Shown here: positions 23,857-35,021 of the stretch, in pieces
How the letters are laid out: the number at the start of each line of letters is the position of its first letter
Position numbering within the stretch: the stretch's first letter is position 1
Assembly: GCF_024166365.1 (NCBI RefSeq)
Contig: NC_064823.1
Coordinates: forward strand, 3,776,924 to 3,840,923
Source of the DNA: Elephas maximus indicus
Taxonomy: Eukaryota > Chordata > Mammalia > Proboscidea > Elephantidae
Length of the DNA: 64,000 nt
Direction: 5' to 3'
The notes under the pieces: model-generated
What the model saw: the letters and a program-made list of their open reading frames with translations, nothing else
What the model was told of the DNA's origin: nothing
Database searches by the model: none
Made by a program: the position numbers and the translations under genes

Positions 23857-24261
23857 AAAGGGGATGGATACTATTATTGTCCCATTTTGCAGATGGTACA
23901 ATAGAGATTTGTAATACAGCTCATAGGGTCTTGCTGAGATTGAGCTGGCAGAACTGGACTTTGCTTACCATTATGATGCAGGAGAAAAAGATGGAGGGAG
24001 TTCAGTATTGTATGTTCATTCTCTTTTTAAAACTAAGAAATGCTTCGTTAAGCTTAGCAAAGAAGTTCAAAGTAGAGTGACTTCATTTTTCCTTTAATGT
24101 GACAAAACTCCCGGAAGACACATGTTCTCAGCCAAGTCTTAATGCCATATTGCTATAGGATTGTGCTGGGCATAAGTTGCCCATTTTCACAAAGCATGAC
24201 TCAGCCATCACGTCTGGAATTTTTTCTTCTAGGAGCTCAATTGTTAAAAGAATCAAGAGGA

Positions 24262-24438
24262 ATCACTTGAGGATATGAGTAATTTTCAAACGGTGAACAC
24301 TGGGGAAAAGGATGATTGTACAAAAAACAAATGGCATTCAGATATGAGATGCTGACCAAGAAGATATGGAGACTATTATGCGTAATCAAAGCTCCTATAA
24401 GCAGAATTAATGAGAACAGCTCCTCCTTCTTCCACCAT
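24262..24438 (+). repeat. Unidentified repeat, copy 2
   Basis: Homologue of 21668-21830 in the same orientation, with the same TcMar MITE family nearby, but on the other side. Confidence 0.6.
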
Positions 24439-24515
24439 AATTGGTGCAAAGAATGGAATAAAGGGAAGGTACTTACAAAGCCTCGGGCAGTGGCTCCTGT
24501 AAAGCAAAGGATATA

Positions 24516-24811
24516 CAGGTAGTTCCCGACTTACAAGGTATTAGTTACCACAAGCCACACTTACAATCATGTTTGTTTTTGTTTATTTTACTCTTAGTAA
24601 TATGTACTACATACAATGTTAAAATATACCTGTAAGTTTAAAGGCAATGTTTCCAACTCCCAAAGACAAATAAAGATCCAGTTTATAAAGATAGTGATAA
24701 TAAATACAATAATAATAAAACTAAAAAAAAATGAGGTGTTCAATTTATGTCAGAATCAATTTACAATGAAGTCATAGAAACAGAACCCCGTTGTAAGTCA
24801 GGGACTACCTG
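24516..24811 (+). mobile_element. TcMar-type MITE
   Basis: Starts CAGGTAGTTCCCGACTTAC, ends GTAAGTCAGGGACTACCTG, with TA on both sides (24514-24515, 24812-24813). The inverted ends are clear. Confidence 0.85.
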
Positions 24812-25014
24812 TACTACTTCAGTAGTTATTTTCTTGTAGCCACAAAGTCAGGAAGCAAAGAAGACACACCTGCCAACTGTTAAGGCTGCTTTACAGACTA
24901 CTCCTTTACATTAGTAGTCTTTAGATCACTCATCTTTATCACTAACAATCGTCTGAGCAAGCACTCCCAATATATGTTTACTGATTCATATAAAATTGTA
25001 ATCACTAATGGACC

Positions 25015-25545
25015 ACATCTACCACGGCCTCCACCAGACTGAGTCCAGTAAAACTAGACCGTGCCCGGCTACCACCAGACTGCTCTGACAGGGATCACAA
25101 TAGAGGGTCCCGGAGAGCTGGAGAAAAAAGTGGAACAAAATTCTAACTCAAAAAAAAAAAAGACCAGACTTGCTGGCCTGACAGAGACTGGAGAAAGCCT
25201 GAGATTATGGCTCCTGGATACCTTTTCAGCTCAGTAATGAAATCACTCCTGAGATTCACATTTCAGCCAAAGATTGAACAGACCCATGGAACAAAACCAG
25301 ACTAAAGGGGCACACCAGCCCTGGGACAGGAACTGGAAGGAAGGAGGGAACAGAAAAGCTGGTAATAGGGAACCCAGGGTTGAGAAGGGAGAGTGTTGAC
25401 ATGTCGTGGGGTTGTTAACCAATGTTATAGAACAATGCGTGTACTGACTGATGAGAAACTAGTTTGTCCTGTAAACCTTCATAACCTTCGTATAAAGTAA
25501 AGTAAGTAAATAAATAAATGTTAAGTATTAATAAAATAAAATTAT
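25015..25545 (+). mobile_element. L1 LINE 3' UTR
   Basis: Contains GTTGACATGTCGTGGGG, CTAGTTTGTCCTGTAAACC and an A-rich tail, like 35995-36469. Confidence 0.88.
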
Positions 25546-25929
25546 AATCACAATCTGTACTATTAAGTAGATTAAGAAACATACACAAAATAGAAAATTA
25601 AAAGGATGAGAAGATAAAATTTTTTTAAATAATTATTTTATTTTGCTTATTTTAAATTAACAGTTTTTTTTTTTTAATTCACACAGACAACACACACACA
25701 TGCCTATTTTGCTAATAATATTGTTCAGTGAGTGTCCTGGGATTAAACATGTTTCATTATTTTGGAAATCTTGGATTAACACTTCATGATAAAGCAAGGT
25801 GAAAGTCTGTTGCTAAATTCAGCTTATATTGATACTTGCATTTAATAATTATCAAAGCTAGAAAGAAAAAAGACCTTCAGTGCAATGGGATTCTCTTTAC
25901 ACATTGCCTTTTTGGCTTTGGGTTTATAA
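25546..25929. other. Unassigned AT-rich sequence
   Basis: No feature recognised. Confidence 0.4.
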
Positions 25930-26760
25930 TTCTGCCAAAAATGATTGGCTGGGCCACAATCTTACAAGGGATTAGTCTACTATGCAAATAGGGTATGGAA
26001 AACTTCACTACCGTTCAGAAGAGCCTGGAGCTGGGGGTGGCCTTTGAGCCTGAGGTCCCTGTGCTGAGAACCTCCTATAGAGCTGTAACACTGAAGGTGG
26101 CAAGAGATGGCACGGAACAGTACAGCGGTACAAGCGGCACAGAAATGGTGACGGTAGCACAAGCAGCAGAAACCAGGAGACCTGTGCAAGGCAGCTGCAG
26201 TGGGATTGCTGACCCACGGAGCTAGCGAGAGCTGAGCGTCTTTGGGCGGGAGGCTTGCTGGTGGAGTGGCAGTTGTTGGTGGAGCTGAAGCATTGTAACA
26301 GTTGCCTGAGCGGGGCAGAGGCCGAAAGAAGACCTGGCGCAGGCACAACCGAGAGAAGGGCTGCCTGCCTGCAGGCATGTTGGATAAGAAGGGGAGAGCT
26401 ATCCGGGTTGGAAGCTATTTTGCTTGACAAACTGTATCCTATCTCCTGAGTTGTATCCTGTTACTTACAAGTTGATCCTGATCCGTAGTTGTAACCTGTT
26501 ACTTCCCTAATAAAGCACGTAATCGTGAGTATGGTCTGTGAGTTCTGTGTGGCCATTGCCAAGAATTATCAAACCAAGAGGAGAAGTACAGAGTGCCATG
26601 CAGGGGGGCTGGGCAGGGGGAGGAGGGGAGGAAGGGGGATGACTGGTGCCAAAAATAGTAAAAAAAAAATTGGAGAGCGGAGGTATGTCTGACATCCACC
26701 TCGTAGGAATCACCTTTGTGCTGATCTTGATTCTCCTACCCTCTCAGGAGTTTAGACCAG
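25930..26760 (+). mobile_element. ERVL-like LTR plus short leader
   Basis: TGATTGGCTGGGCCAC (CCAAT box region) near the start, AATAAA at 26509-26514, then GTCTGTGAGTTCTGTGTGGC. A primer-binding-site-like TGGTGCCAAAAATAG sits at 26644-26658 with about 100 bases of leader after it. Homologous to 3575-4470 and 28310-29115. The open frames here have no viral domain. Confidence 0.6.
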
Positions 26761-26931
26761 TTCTGACACTACTAAATCACATGACCTCACAAAGATCTCA
26801 GATCCAAATAGAATTGCATCATCGGCTGGGTTTATTAAACCCTAATCCTGAGTTTTCAATCCCACCAGCCTCCGTGCAAAGGTGTTTCCTGGAATTTATT
26901 TGCTAGATTTCCATCTACCCAAATTGTTCTT

Positions 26932-27091
26932 GGAAACCCTGGTGGGATAGTGGTTAAGTGCTGTGGTTGCTAATCAAAAGTCTGGCAGTTCAAATCCACC
27001 AGGTGCTCTTTGGAAACTCTGTGGGGCAGTTCCTCTCTGTCCTATGGGGTTCCTACGAGTCGGAATCGACTCGATGGTGATGGGTTTTTGG
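26932..27091 (+). mobile_element. AfroSINE
   Basis: Full-length. AAATTGTTCTTG is duplicated exactly. Confidence 0.95.
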
Positions 27092-27495
27092 TAAATTGTT
27101 CTTGCAAATTAGTTAGGTGTTGCATTTATATTTTTAACAGTTTAAATCTTAGTCTAGAAGATTTTCAAACAGGACAGAAAATTTTAACTTTCAAAATGGT
27201 CAGATAAGAGAATTTTTTGTAGGTGACACAGAGTTTGAAAAATAAAAAACAAAACCACACATTAGATGGAAACATTCCAAATATCTAACAAAGAGAGATT
27301 AAGTGTATTTTTTTTCCTAAAAACAACTACTAAGGTAGCATACTTCTGACAGATACTTGACATTATATAAATGGTCAACAATTTGAATCATGTCTCTGTA
27401 AAAGGAGCATATATACCACACCTTTAAGACTGATAAGTGTTTTAATTGAGAAAACCAGTGAACCACCAGAGTGATACAAAACAATTTCATGGTCA
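27092..27495. other. Unassigned
   Basis: Nothing recognised. Confidence 0.4.
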
Positions 27496-28065
27496 CTGTC
27501 GTGGTTTTAAAATATGTCCACAGATTTTTGCCAGGGCCTTCCATTCACAGGCGGAGCCTAACTCTCCTCCCCTTAAACTCAGGCAGGTCTTTGTGACTGC
27601 CACTCTAAATAGAGCGTGACTTCTGAGCTAACTTGGAAAAGGGCTTGGGGCTGTGGCAGGTTTATCTTGGGCCACTTGCTCTGTGTGTCTTCAGCCACCA
27701 TATAAAAAGTCTGACAACCTTGAGGCCACCATGTGGAGAAACCGCACACAGAGAGAAAGATACCCAAGGAGCCGCAGCTGTTTGAGTCTTCCTTCCCAGC
27801 CTTTAGATAACCACAGCCTCAAGCGAGACCCCAAGCCAGGGCCTGTCTAGCCTAGCCAGACTGCTCTCAAGTTCCTAACCTACCGGGACACAACACTATA
27901 GGACAGAGTAGAACTGCCCCATAGGGTTTCCAAGGAGCACCTGGTTGGATTTGAACCGCCAACCTTTTGGTTAGCAGCTGTAGCACTTAACTATGCCACC
28001 AGGATTTCCACTAGAACACTGAGAGCTAATAAATGATTGTTGTTTTATCTACTAAGTTTTGGGGA
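27496..28065 (+). mobile_element. MaLR LTR, interrupted by an AfroSINE
   Basis: MaLR-type phrases: AATATGTCCACAG at the start, CAGGCAGGTCTTTGTGACTG, and AATAAATGATTGTTGTTTTA with CTACTAAGTTTTGGGG at the end. Confidence 0.7.
27893..28010 (-). mobile_element. AfroSINE, 3'-truncated, in MaLR
   Basis: The antisense tRNA head and first half of the body are present. The tail end is missing at the left. Confidence 0.85.
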
Positions 28066-28127
28066 AGTTTGTTTTGCAACAATAGATAATACACATATAT
28101 TAACTCATGTAATCCTCACAATAACCA

Positions 28128-28285
28128 GTTGCCATTGAGTGACTCCATGTGTGTCAGAGTAAAACTATGCTCCATAAGGCTTGCAACTGCTTATTTTTCA
28201 GAAGTAGATCATCAGGCCTTTCTTCTGAGGTGCCTCTGGGTGGACTTGAACTTCCAATCTTTTGTTTAGCAGCTCCCTGGTATGG
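28128..28285 (-). mobile_element. AfroSINE, older subtype
   Basis: Same older middle as 16995-17196 and 47188-47395. Confidence 0.8.
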
Positions 28286-28309
28286 AGTCACCTTACTGAA
28301 AAAAAGCGA

Positions 28310-29115
28310 TTTGGGCATTTGGTCCTGGTTCCAAAGCCCTGCCTCCCCCACTCCCCACCCCACCCCATGACCTTTACTGGGATTGGCTGTGAGCACCACT
28401 CTACAGCTGACTTTTATAGGGATTGGCTGGGGGGACGCCGCCCAGTACCTGACCTTTGCATGGTTTGGCTGGGGGCCCATCTGGTGACAATAAAAACCCT
28501 AGAACACGGAGGCTCAGATGAGGCCTCCTGATTGAGGAGAGCCAGGACAGGAGCATGACGCTCCCAGACTGGGTAAACCTGCAACAACGGTGACAAAAGA
28601 GGCAGAGAAAATGAGGTGCCAGAAGAGGGGGAGACAATGAACCAACTCAGACAGTGGCATGGAAGGTAAAGACCAAACCCCAGCCGAGAGCTGTGAGGAG
28701 CAGCCAACAGCGGAATCCGCTGAGTGACTTCACCAAACAGGTCTGTTTAAAAATTTCCTGATGGGGGAAAATGGATATTGGTTTTGGAGAAGTGTAAGCT
28801 GGTCCTCTTTGAGACATAAGTGGGTCCCCTTGAGAGGCTGACACCCCGTGCTGGGACTTGGCAGGAACCTCACCCTATGCATGTCTTCATTTGTTTATAT
28901 CCTTCTCTGTTATATTAAAGTTATTGTTGTACATAGGGTGTTTCCATGAGTTCTCTGTGATCACTGCGATGAATTAGTGAACCCAGTACAGAAAGAGTGC
29001 CTGGGGGGAGAACGGCTAGTGTCAGAAATGGTAGAGAAGTTGGAGAATGGCGATATATTTGACCTCTGCCTCAGAGGAACCAGCTTTGTGCTGATTCTTA
29101 GGATCAGAGTGGTCT
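28310..29115 (+). mobile_element. ERVL-like LTR plus short leader
   Basis: The U3 part has three direct repeats ending in TTGGCTG at 28368, 28408 and 28450. AATAAAAACCC is at 28489 and ATTAAA at 28914-28919. The conserved GAGTTCTCTGTGATCACTGC follows. A primer-binding-site-like TAGTGTCAGAAATGG is at 29017-29031. No retroviral genes follow. Confidence 0.6.
28368..28475 (+). promoter_or_regulatory. Three CCAAT-type direct repeats in LTR U3
   Basis: Units of about 40 bases. Each contains GACYTTTRYNKGGNTTGGCTG, with ATTGG (reverse CCAAT) in the first two and TTTGG in the third. Expected position for LTR enhancer elements. Confidence 0.5.
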
Positions 29116-29189
29116 TTTCAATGGGTGTGGAAGAAAAGTCCTTCTATTCTAGAACCTGGGCTCTTTAACCATTTGCATCAGCCAGGACT

Positions 29190-29265
29190 CTACTCCTTAT
29201 AATAACCCTATGAATCATTGTCAGCCCTCTTAAAAATGAGGAAATTAAGGTACTGAGAGGCTATA
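29190..29265 (+). mobile_element. MIR fragment
   Basis: AATAACCCTATGAATCATTG then AAATGAGGAAATTAAGGTAC. Confidence 0.65.
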
Positions 29266-29269
29266 CACA

Positions 29270-29556
29270 ACGTGTTATGGACTGGGGTTGGATTCTGCTT
29301 TTGAGTTATAAAGAGAGCAGATTAGGCACAGAAGCAAGCACAGATAGGGGACAGCAGATGCCATCCATGTATCATCTAGGACCCAGGAATGTCTGGGGCT
29401 ATAGACACTGAAAGAGACAAGGATCTTCCCCTAGAGTCGTCGCCCAGAATTCAAACTTCTAAGCCTCTCGAACTGAGAGAAAATAAATTTCTGTTTTTCA
29501 AAGCCCACTTGTGGTATTTTTGTTACAGCAGCACTAAGAAACTGAGACACCCCTGT
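29270..29556 (+). mobile_element. MaLR LTR, internally shortened
   Basis: GTTATAAAGAGAGCAGATTA and GAGAAAATAAATTTCTG are shared with 7960-8150. Confidence 0.7.
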
Positions 29557-30329
29557 TCTCAGAAACAAACTCCACTCACTTAGGACCAATTACTTTTGCC
29601 CACACCCTGGGGAGGGTGCTCCTTAAACTTAAAACCACATCACCTGCCATAAAGAAGGAAGATGCTTTCTGTACAAGATGTTGAAAATTAAGTAGGGGCA
29701 GAAGCATAAAGAGTCACATTAAAGTAGCCTCAGGTTTCCTAACTATTGCAATAGTTCAGGAAGGAGAAGGAAAGTTCTTAATTTGAAGTGTCAGTTGAGA
29801 ATTGAGTTGTCAGAATCTTGATGGCATTTCAGGACTGAATTTTTTATGAATGCTTGGATATATACAGGCTGTGTAGCTGGAGAAGTTTAGCAAGATTAGG
29901 AAGAAAATATGCATGGGTTTCCCCTATACTAAAAGAAAAAAGCCCACTTTTACAAATCTCGCTGCTTCCCTCTTCCAGCTATCACTCTGCACTTTGCATT
30001 GCAAAACTTTATCATTTTTCCCCAAGCCTCCTAAATGTAATATGTTACTGACATTGCTTTCTCCCAGGTCAGGAGTTAACTTTTACACATTTAACAACAT
30101 TTTTCTCTGCCCTGCTCTTTGGCCTTGATGCAGTATCTGATATCGTCAACATCATCTTCTTTTTTGAAATTCCTTGATTTGATGACGCATCACCACCACC
30201 CTGGATGTCATTTTTTTTTTTTTGCTGTGCACAATTTCTTCAATGATTCCCTTTTTTCCTTTGGTACTGCCACAAACCACATGGATAGAATAGTTTTCTT
30301 TCCTTTTGATTATGTTGGGTAAATTTTCT
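29557..30329. other. Unassigned
   Basis: No repeat or gene recognised. Confidence 0.4.
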
Positions 30330-30719
30330 CTTCTTTTTGTGGTTTCTTAAGGCAGAATCTTAGATCATTGATTTGAGTTTTCTTTTTTGTTAAAGTAAGT
30401 ATCTAATACTATAGATTTCTCTGCAAGACTGCTCTAGCGGCTTCCCAAAATGTTAGTGTTATGTTTTCATTTCCATTCAATTAAAATAATGTCTCTAATT
30501 TCCCTTGTAATTTCTTCTTTGGCCGAAATATGCTGTTTAATTTGCAAGTATTGGGGGTATTTTTTCTGCTACAGATTTCTACTTCACTTTAGTTGCGATC
30601 AGGGAATATACTATGTAAAACTTAGGTGCTCTCATATTTATTTATAATTTGACACAATTATTTGTATAAAATACATAATAAAATTATGTTATAAAATATA
30701 TTAAAATTATATCATGTAG

Positions 30720-30935
30720 GAGTCCCTGGGTGGCTCAAAGAGTTAAGCACTCAGCTACCAACCAAAAGGTTGGCAGTTCAAGTCTACTCAGAGGCACCTT
30801 GGAAGACAGGCTGCTGATCCGCTTCGGAATGATTACAGACACTGGAAACCCTGCAGAGCACAGTTCCGCCCTCACACACGTGGAACCTCCATGAGTTGGC
30901 ATCAGCTTGATGGCAACTGGTTTGATTTTTTGGTT
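30720..30935 (+). mobile_element. AfroSINE, older subtype, in L1
   Basis: Head GGAGTCCCTGGGTGGCTC, body with GACAGGCTGCTGATCCGC, end GGCAACTGGTTTGATTTTT. Confidence 0.85.
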
Positions 30936-31480
30936 TATATATCATATATATATTATGCATATTTATATATTTTCATATAATTTAATATATAATAGGCCCA
31001 AGAATATTGGTCTATCTTTGTGCGTGTTCCATGTATACTTGAAAAGAGTGTGCATTCTGTAACTGTCAGATGGAGTGTTCTATAAATGTCAACTAGGTCA
31101 AGCTGGTTGAGTGTTGTGAAAGGCTTCTAGATTTTTACTTATTTTCTGTCTCCTTGTTCTATCAACTACTAAGAAAGAAGTGTCAAAATCTCCAAACATA
31201 ATTGTGGGTTTGTCTATTTCCTTCTTTCACTGCCACCACTAACTCTTCTCAGCACCCATGACACTCAAAAGCTGACACCAGTTTTCGCTTCATGTATTTT
31301 GAAATTCTGTTACTAGGTGTACATACATTCAGATTGTTATGTCTTGTTGGTGAATTGACCATTTTATCATTTGAAATATCCCTTTTCATACCTGGTAATA
31401 GTCTTTGTTTTACAACCTACATTGTCTGATATAATAGAGCCTTTCCAGACTGCTTTGGTTTAGTGTCTATAAGGTGTATC

Positions 31481-31735
31481 TTTTTTTTTTTTTAATTGTA
31501 ATTTAGATGAAGGTTTACAGAACTAGTTTCCCATTAAACAGTTAGTACACATATTGTTTTATGACATTGGTTAACAACCCCACGGCATGTCGACACTCTA
31601 CCTTTTCAACCTTAGGTTCCCTATTACCAGCTTTCCTGTTCCCTCCTGCCTTCTAGTCCTTGCCCCTGGGCTAGTGTGCCCCTTTAGTCTCGTTTTTATG
31701 GGCCTGTCCAATCTATCTTGATATCCTTCTACTTT
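31481..31735 (-). mobile_element. L1 LINE 3' UTR in an older L1
   Basis: Poly-T left edge and antisense of the lineage L1 3' end (CATTGGTTAACAACCCCAC). The older L1 reads on after it. Confidence 0.85.
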
Positions 31736-31879
31736 TACCCTGTGTTTTTATATTCTTTAGGTTTCTGGTAGACAACAAAGAGTTTGGTCTTATTTTGCTA
31801 CTCAGTTTTACAATCCCTGCCTTTGAATTAGGGTTCTTGCAACATTTACATTTAATATGCTTATCCTGGGTTTATCCAT

Positions 31880-32165
31880 ATGTTGTTGTTAGTTGTCATC
31901 AGTTGGCTCTCATTCATGGGGACCTTATATATAACAGAACGAAATGTTGCCAGGTCCTGTGCCATCTTCTCAATTGTTGGTATGTTTGAGTCCATTGTTG
32001 TGGCCACTGTACCAACCCATCTCATTGAGATTTTCTCTCGTTTTCATATACCCTTTACTTTACCAAACATGGTGTCCTTTTCTAGCAATTTGGTCTTTGC
32101 TGATGACGCGTCCAAAGTAAGCAAGCTGAAGTTTCTTCATCCTCACTTTTAAGAAGCATTCCGGT
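31880..32165 (-). mobile_element. BovB/RTE-type LINE 3' end, minus strand
   Basis: The reverse complement reads the RTE 3' region, including GGCGCAGG-like and AACATTTCGTTCTGTTAT motifs, and ends ACAACTAACAACAACA at the left. The open frame on the plus strand here is only antisense of this repeat. Confidence 0.75.
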
Positions 32166-32560
32166 TGTATGTCTGTAAAAAGATACTCAGCCCTACTCAT
32201 AATCAGGGAAATGCAAATTAAAACAACACTGAGATACCATTTTTCACTATAAGATTGGCAAAGATCAAGAGCTTTGATAATAGACTGTCTTAGTGAGAAT
32301 GTGAGGAAATAAGCACTCTTTCAAGTACTAATGAGAAAGTTAATAGGCCCAGTCTTAAAGGAGGTTAGAAATCCAGATTGCAAATGAGGAAGCTCATACA
32401 TTTTAATATGAAATCATCCCCAGGAAATATTGTTATGTGAAGAGATACAACAAGTTCATAAATCTGGTGGTTATGGTGAGAATAATTGGGGAGCTGGGGG
32501 AAAGAGTAGGAAGACTTCACCGTTTATTCTTTTTGTACATGGTCCAACATTTGAATCATG
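32166..32560 (+). mobile_element. Old L1 ORF2/3' fragment
   Basis: AATCAGGGAAATGCAAATTA and AACAACACTGAGATACCATT are L1 ORF2 C-terminal phrases. Confidence 0.7.
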
Positions 32561-32811
32561 TGTATGAATTTCCTTTACAAAAATCCAGTTAAAAATGAAG
32601 AATTCCTATAACTCAAGTCACATTTTATTGCTACATGGGATTCTCAATTTCCAGCACCTAAAGGATGAGCCAAGAAGTAATGAAATACCTTCATATACTG
32701 TTAATTCTATGGATGACCAAAATCAAAACTGAATTATTACAGTCACTTAAAAAGTGTTCCAGGACTCCAAAAATAAATATATATATACAAATTCTTTAAT
32801 TAGAATATATA

Positions 32812-32978
32812 ACCAAAAAACCAAACCAAACTCAGTGCCGTTGATTCTGACTCATAGCGACCCTATAGGACAGAGTAGAGCTGCCCCATACAGTTTCCGA
32901 GGAGCACCTGGCGGAGTCGAACTGCCGACCCTTTGGTTAGCAGCCATGGCACTTAACCACTATGCCACCAGGGTTTCC
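32812..32978 (-). mobile_element. AfroSINE
   Basis: Antisense, full-length. AATATATAA is repeated at both edges. Confidence 0.94.
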
Positions 32979-33406
32979 AAAATATATAAAAGAATAGAAA
33001 AAATATTATCTAAAATCATTAGAATGTAAAAGTTAAATAATTTTAAATAAGAAATTTCATCTGACTCAAACACTTTGAAAAACAAATACAGAAGTGACAG
33101 ATTTAAGGAATCAAACTTTTGATAAAGGTAAATTAAAGCAATCCTATAATTCAAAAAATAAAACCAAAAATATGTATTTTAAAAACATATGGTCACATAT
33201 TGGAGTGTAGCATGTGGCCCTAGAAAAGAATGATGCCAACTGTTTCATGAAATTAAATTCCTGACCTTGACCTTGTTAACTGACATTTAATCAGTCTCCA
33301 ACTCCAAGGGATTTTTACTCTGAAATATCTCAAATTGGTCTTCTTGACACCTACCTCACTGATATCCACGGTGATCCAAGACCAGAGGGGAAATTCCAAA
33401 CCTATC
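32979..33406. other. Unassigned AT-rich sequence
   Basis: Nothing recognised. Confidence 0.4.
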
Positions 33407-33962
33407 AGCAAATCAAAAGATATTGCATCAGGCAAATCTGCTGCAAAAGACTTCTTTAAAGTGTTAAAAAGCAAAGATGTCACTTTGAGGACTAAGGTGT
33501 GCCTGGCCCAAGCTGTGCTATTTTCAATTGCTTCGTATGCATGCATGCAAAAGTTGGACGGTGAATAAGGAAGACCAATGAAGAACTGACACCTTTGATT
33601 ACGGCGTTGGCAAAGAATATTGAATATACCATGGACTGCCAGAAGAACACACAACTCTGTCTTGGAAGAAATACAGCCAGAGTTCTCCTTGGAAATGAGG
33701 ATGGTGAGATTTCGTCTCACGTGCTTTGGACATGTTATCAGGAGGGACAGTCCCTGGAGAAGGACATCATGCTTGGTAAAATAGAAGGTCAGCGAAAAAG
33801 AGGAAGACAGTCAATGAGATGGATTGACACAGTAGCTGCAACAATGGGCTCAAACATAGCGACAATTGTGTGGATGGTGCACGACCGGGCAGTGTTGTGT
33901 TTTGTTGTAAGTAGAGTTGCTATGAGTGGGAGCTGACTCGACAGCACCTAACAACAACAACA
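33407..33962 (+). mobile_element. BovB/RTE-type LINE, last 550 bases
   Basis: Starts near GGCAAATCTGCTGCAAAAG and ends GACAGCACCTAACAACAACA, collinear with 10450-10985 and 36660-37175. The frames 33335-33568 and 33595-33936 are broken pieces of the C-terminal region. Confidence 0.88.
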
Positions 33963-34074
33963 TCAGAAAAAGAAAGAAGGCAGGCCTCATTCGCTGTATG
34001 TGTGCAAACTATGTTCTCTCACCAGATGAATCATTCTCCCCCAAAATGAAGTTAATACACGTCTCCCTTGTATG

Positions 34075-34240
34075 ATGTAGGTTTTGGAGTCATTCGGATC
34101 CTGCCCTGGCTGCTGATTAGCTGTGTGATGCTGGTAAAATTCCTTAATCTCTATAAGCCTTAGTTTACCTCATCTATATTATATACAATAATCTATAAAC
34201 GGAGAAAATCCTTCCCTGAGAGGATTAGATTTAAAAATGT
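34075..34240 (+). mobile_element. MIR SINE
   Basis: Degenerate MIR with GCTGTGTGATGCTGGTAAAA and TTAGTTTACCTCATCTATA. Confidence 0.7.
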
Positions 34241-34249
34241 ATGAAAAAC

Positions 34250-34365
34250 AGGTTTCAGTGGTGCTTCCAGACTAAGACTATGAGAAAAGTTCTGGCAATA
34301 TACTTCCAAAAATCAGCCAGTGAAAACCCCAGGGATCAAAATAGTCTACTCCACAACTTAACACA
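34250..34365 (+). mobile_element. SINE body fragment of the tRNA-Gly/RTE-tail type
   Basis: Contains GCTTCCAGACTAAGAC and CCAGTGAAAACCCC, shared with the bodies at 6590 and 58293. Head and tail are not recognisable. Confidence 0.5.
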
Positions 34366-34392
34366 TGTGTGTTAAGGGACCCCTCTCCCCGC

Positions 34393-34506
34393 CAAAAAAA
34401 CAAAAGCAAACCCACTGCCATGGAGTAGATTCCACCTCATAGTGACCCTATAGGACAGAGCAGAACTGCCCATAGGGTTTCCTAGCCTGTAAATCTTTTA
34501 GAGGAC
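34393..34506 (-). mobile_element. AfroSINE fragment, host of another AfroSINE
   Basis: Antisense tail and body up to TTTAGAGGAC, where the next SINE is inserted. The tRNA head is absent. Confidence 0.8.
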
Positions 34507-34672
34507 CCCAACCCAGAAACCCAGTGCCGTTGAGTCGATTCCGACTCATAGCGACCCTATAGGACAGAGTAGAACTGCCCCATAGAGTTCCCAAGGAGCA
34601 CCTGGTAGATTTGAACTGCCGACTGTTTGGTTCGCAGCCGAGCACTTAACCACTATGCCACCAGGGTTTCCA
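34507..34672 (-). mobile_element. AfroSINE inside or beside an AfroSINE
   Basis: Full-length antisense copy. TTTAGAGGAC is duplicated exactly at 34497-34506 and 34673-34682. Confidence 0.95.
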
Positions 34673-34689
34673 TTTAGAGGACAGGCCTC

Positions 34690-35021
34690 AATAAATAATG
34701 TGTATGGGGGGAAAAAAATCGTTCTTCTCTTGCCAATGGCCCAGTTAAAGCTCCTTCTGCTGGGGTATTACAGTAAGCTGACTGGCCACCAGGACCCTAT
34801 TCCCACATATCCTTCCCACTGCCACCAGAATTGCCAGCATAAATCTGACAGTCTCATTCACTACCTTGCTTAAATGCTTTCATTAGTTACCCATTGTCTA
34901 CACTGTAAAGTTCAAATTTTTTAATAGGGCTGTAGTGGCTATCTGCTTTTTTGCATACTGCCCCCCCATTCCTTCTCCTTCAAATCTGGAAATTACCCTA
35001 CTTTATCTTTTTGGATAGGGC
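34690..35021. other. Unassigned; possible old L2
   Basis: CATTGTCTACACTGTAAAGTTCAAA-like wording hints at L2, but it is not secure. Confidence 0.3.

Larger units (their letters stand above)
30330..31880 (-). mobile_element. Old L1 ORF2 fragment, minus strand, twice interrupted
   Basis: Antisense L1 ORF2 phrases such as TTTCCCTTGTAATTTCTTCT, CATGTATACTTGAAAAGAGT and TCAAAATCTCCAAACATAAT. Broken by a SINE (30720-30935) and by a younger L1 3' end (31481-31735). Confidence 0.8.

Noticed and set aside
25980..26449. Dense open frames on both strands
   Set aside because: They lie in a GC-richer ERVL-like LTR; simultaneous long frames on both strands reflect composition.
31795..32152. Plus-strand open frames of 64 and 90 codons
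   Set aside because: Antisense of old L1 and of an RTE 3' end.
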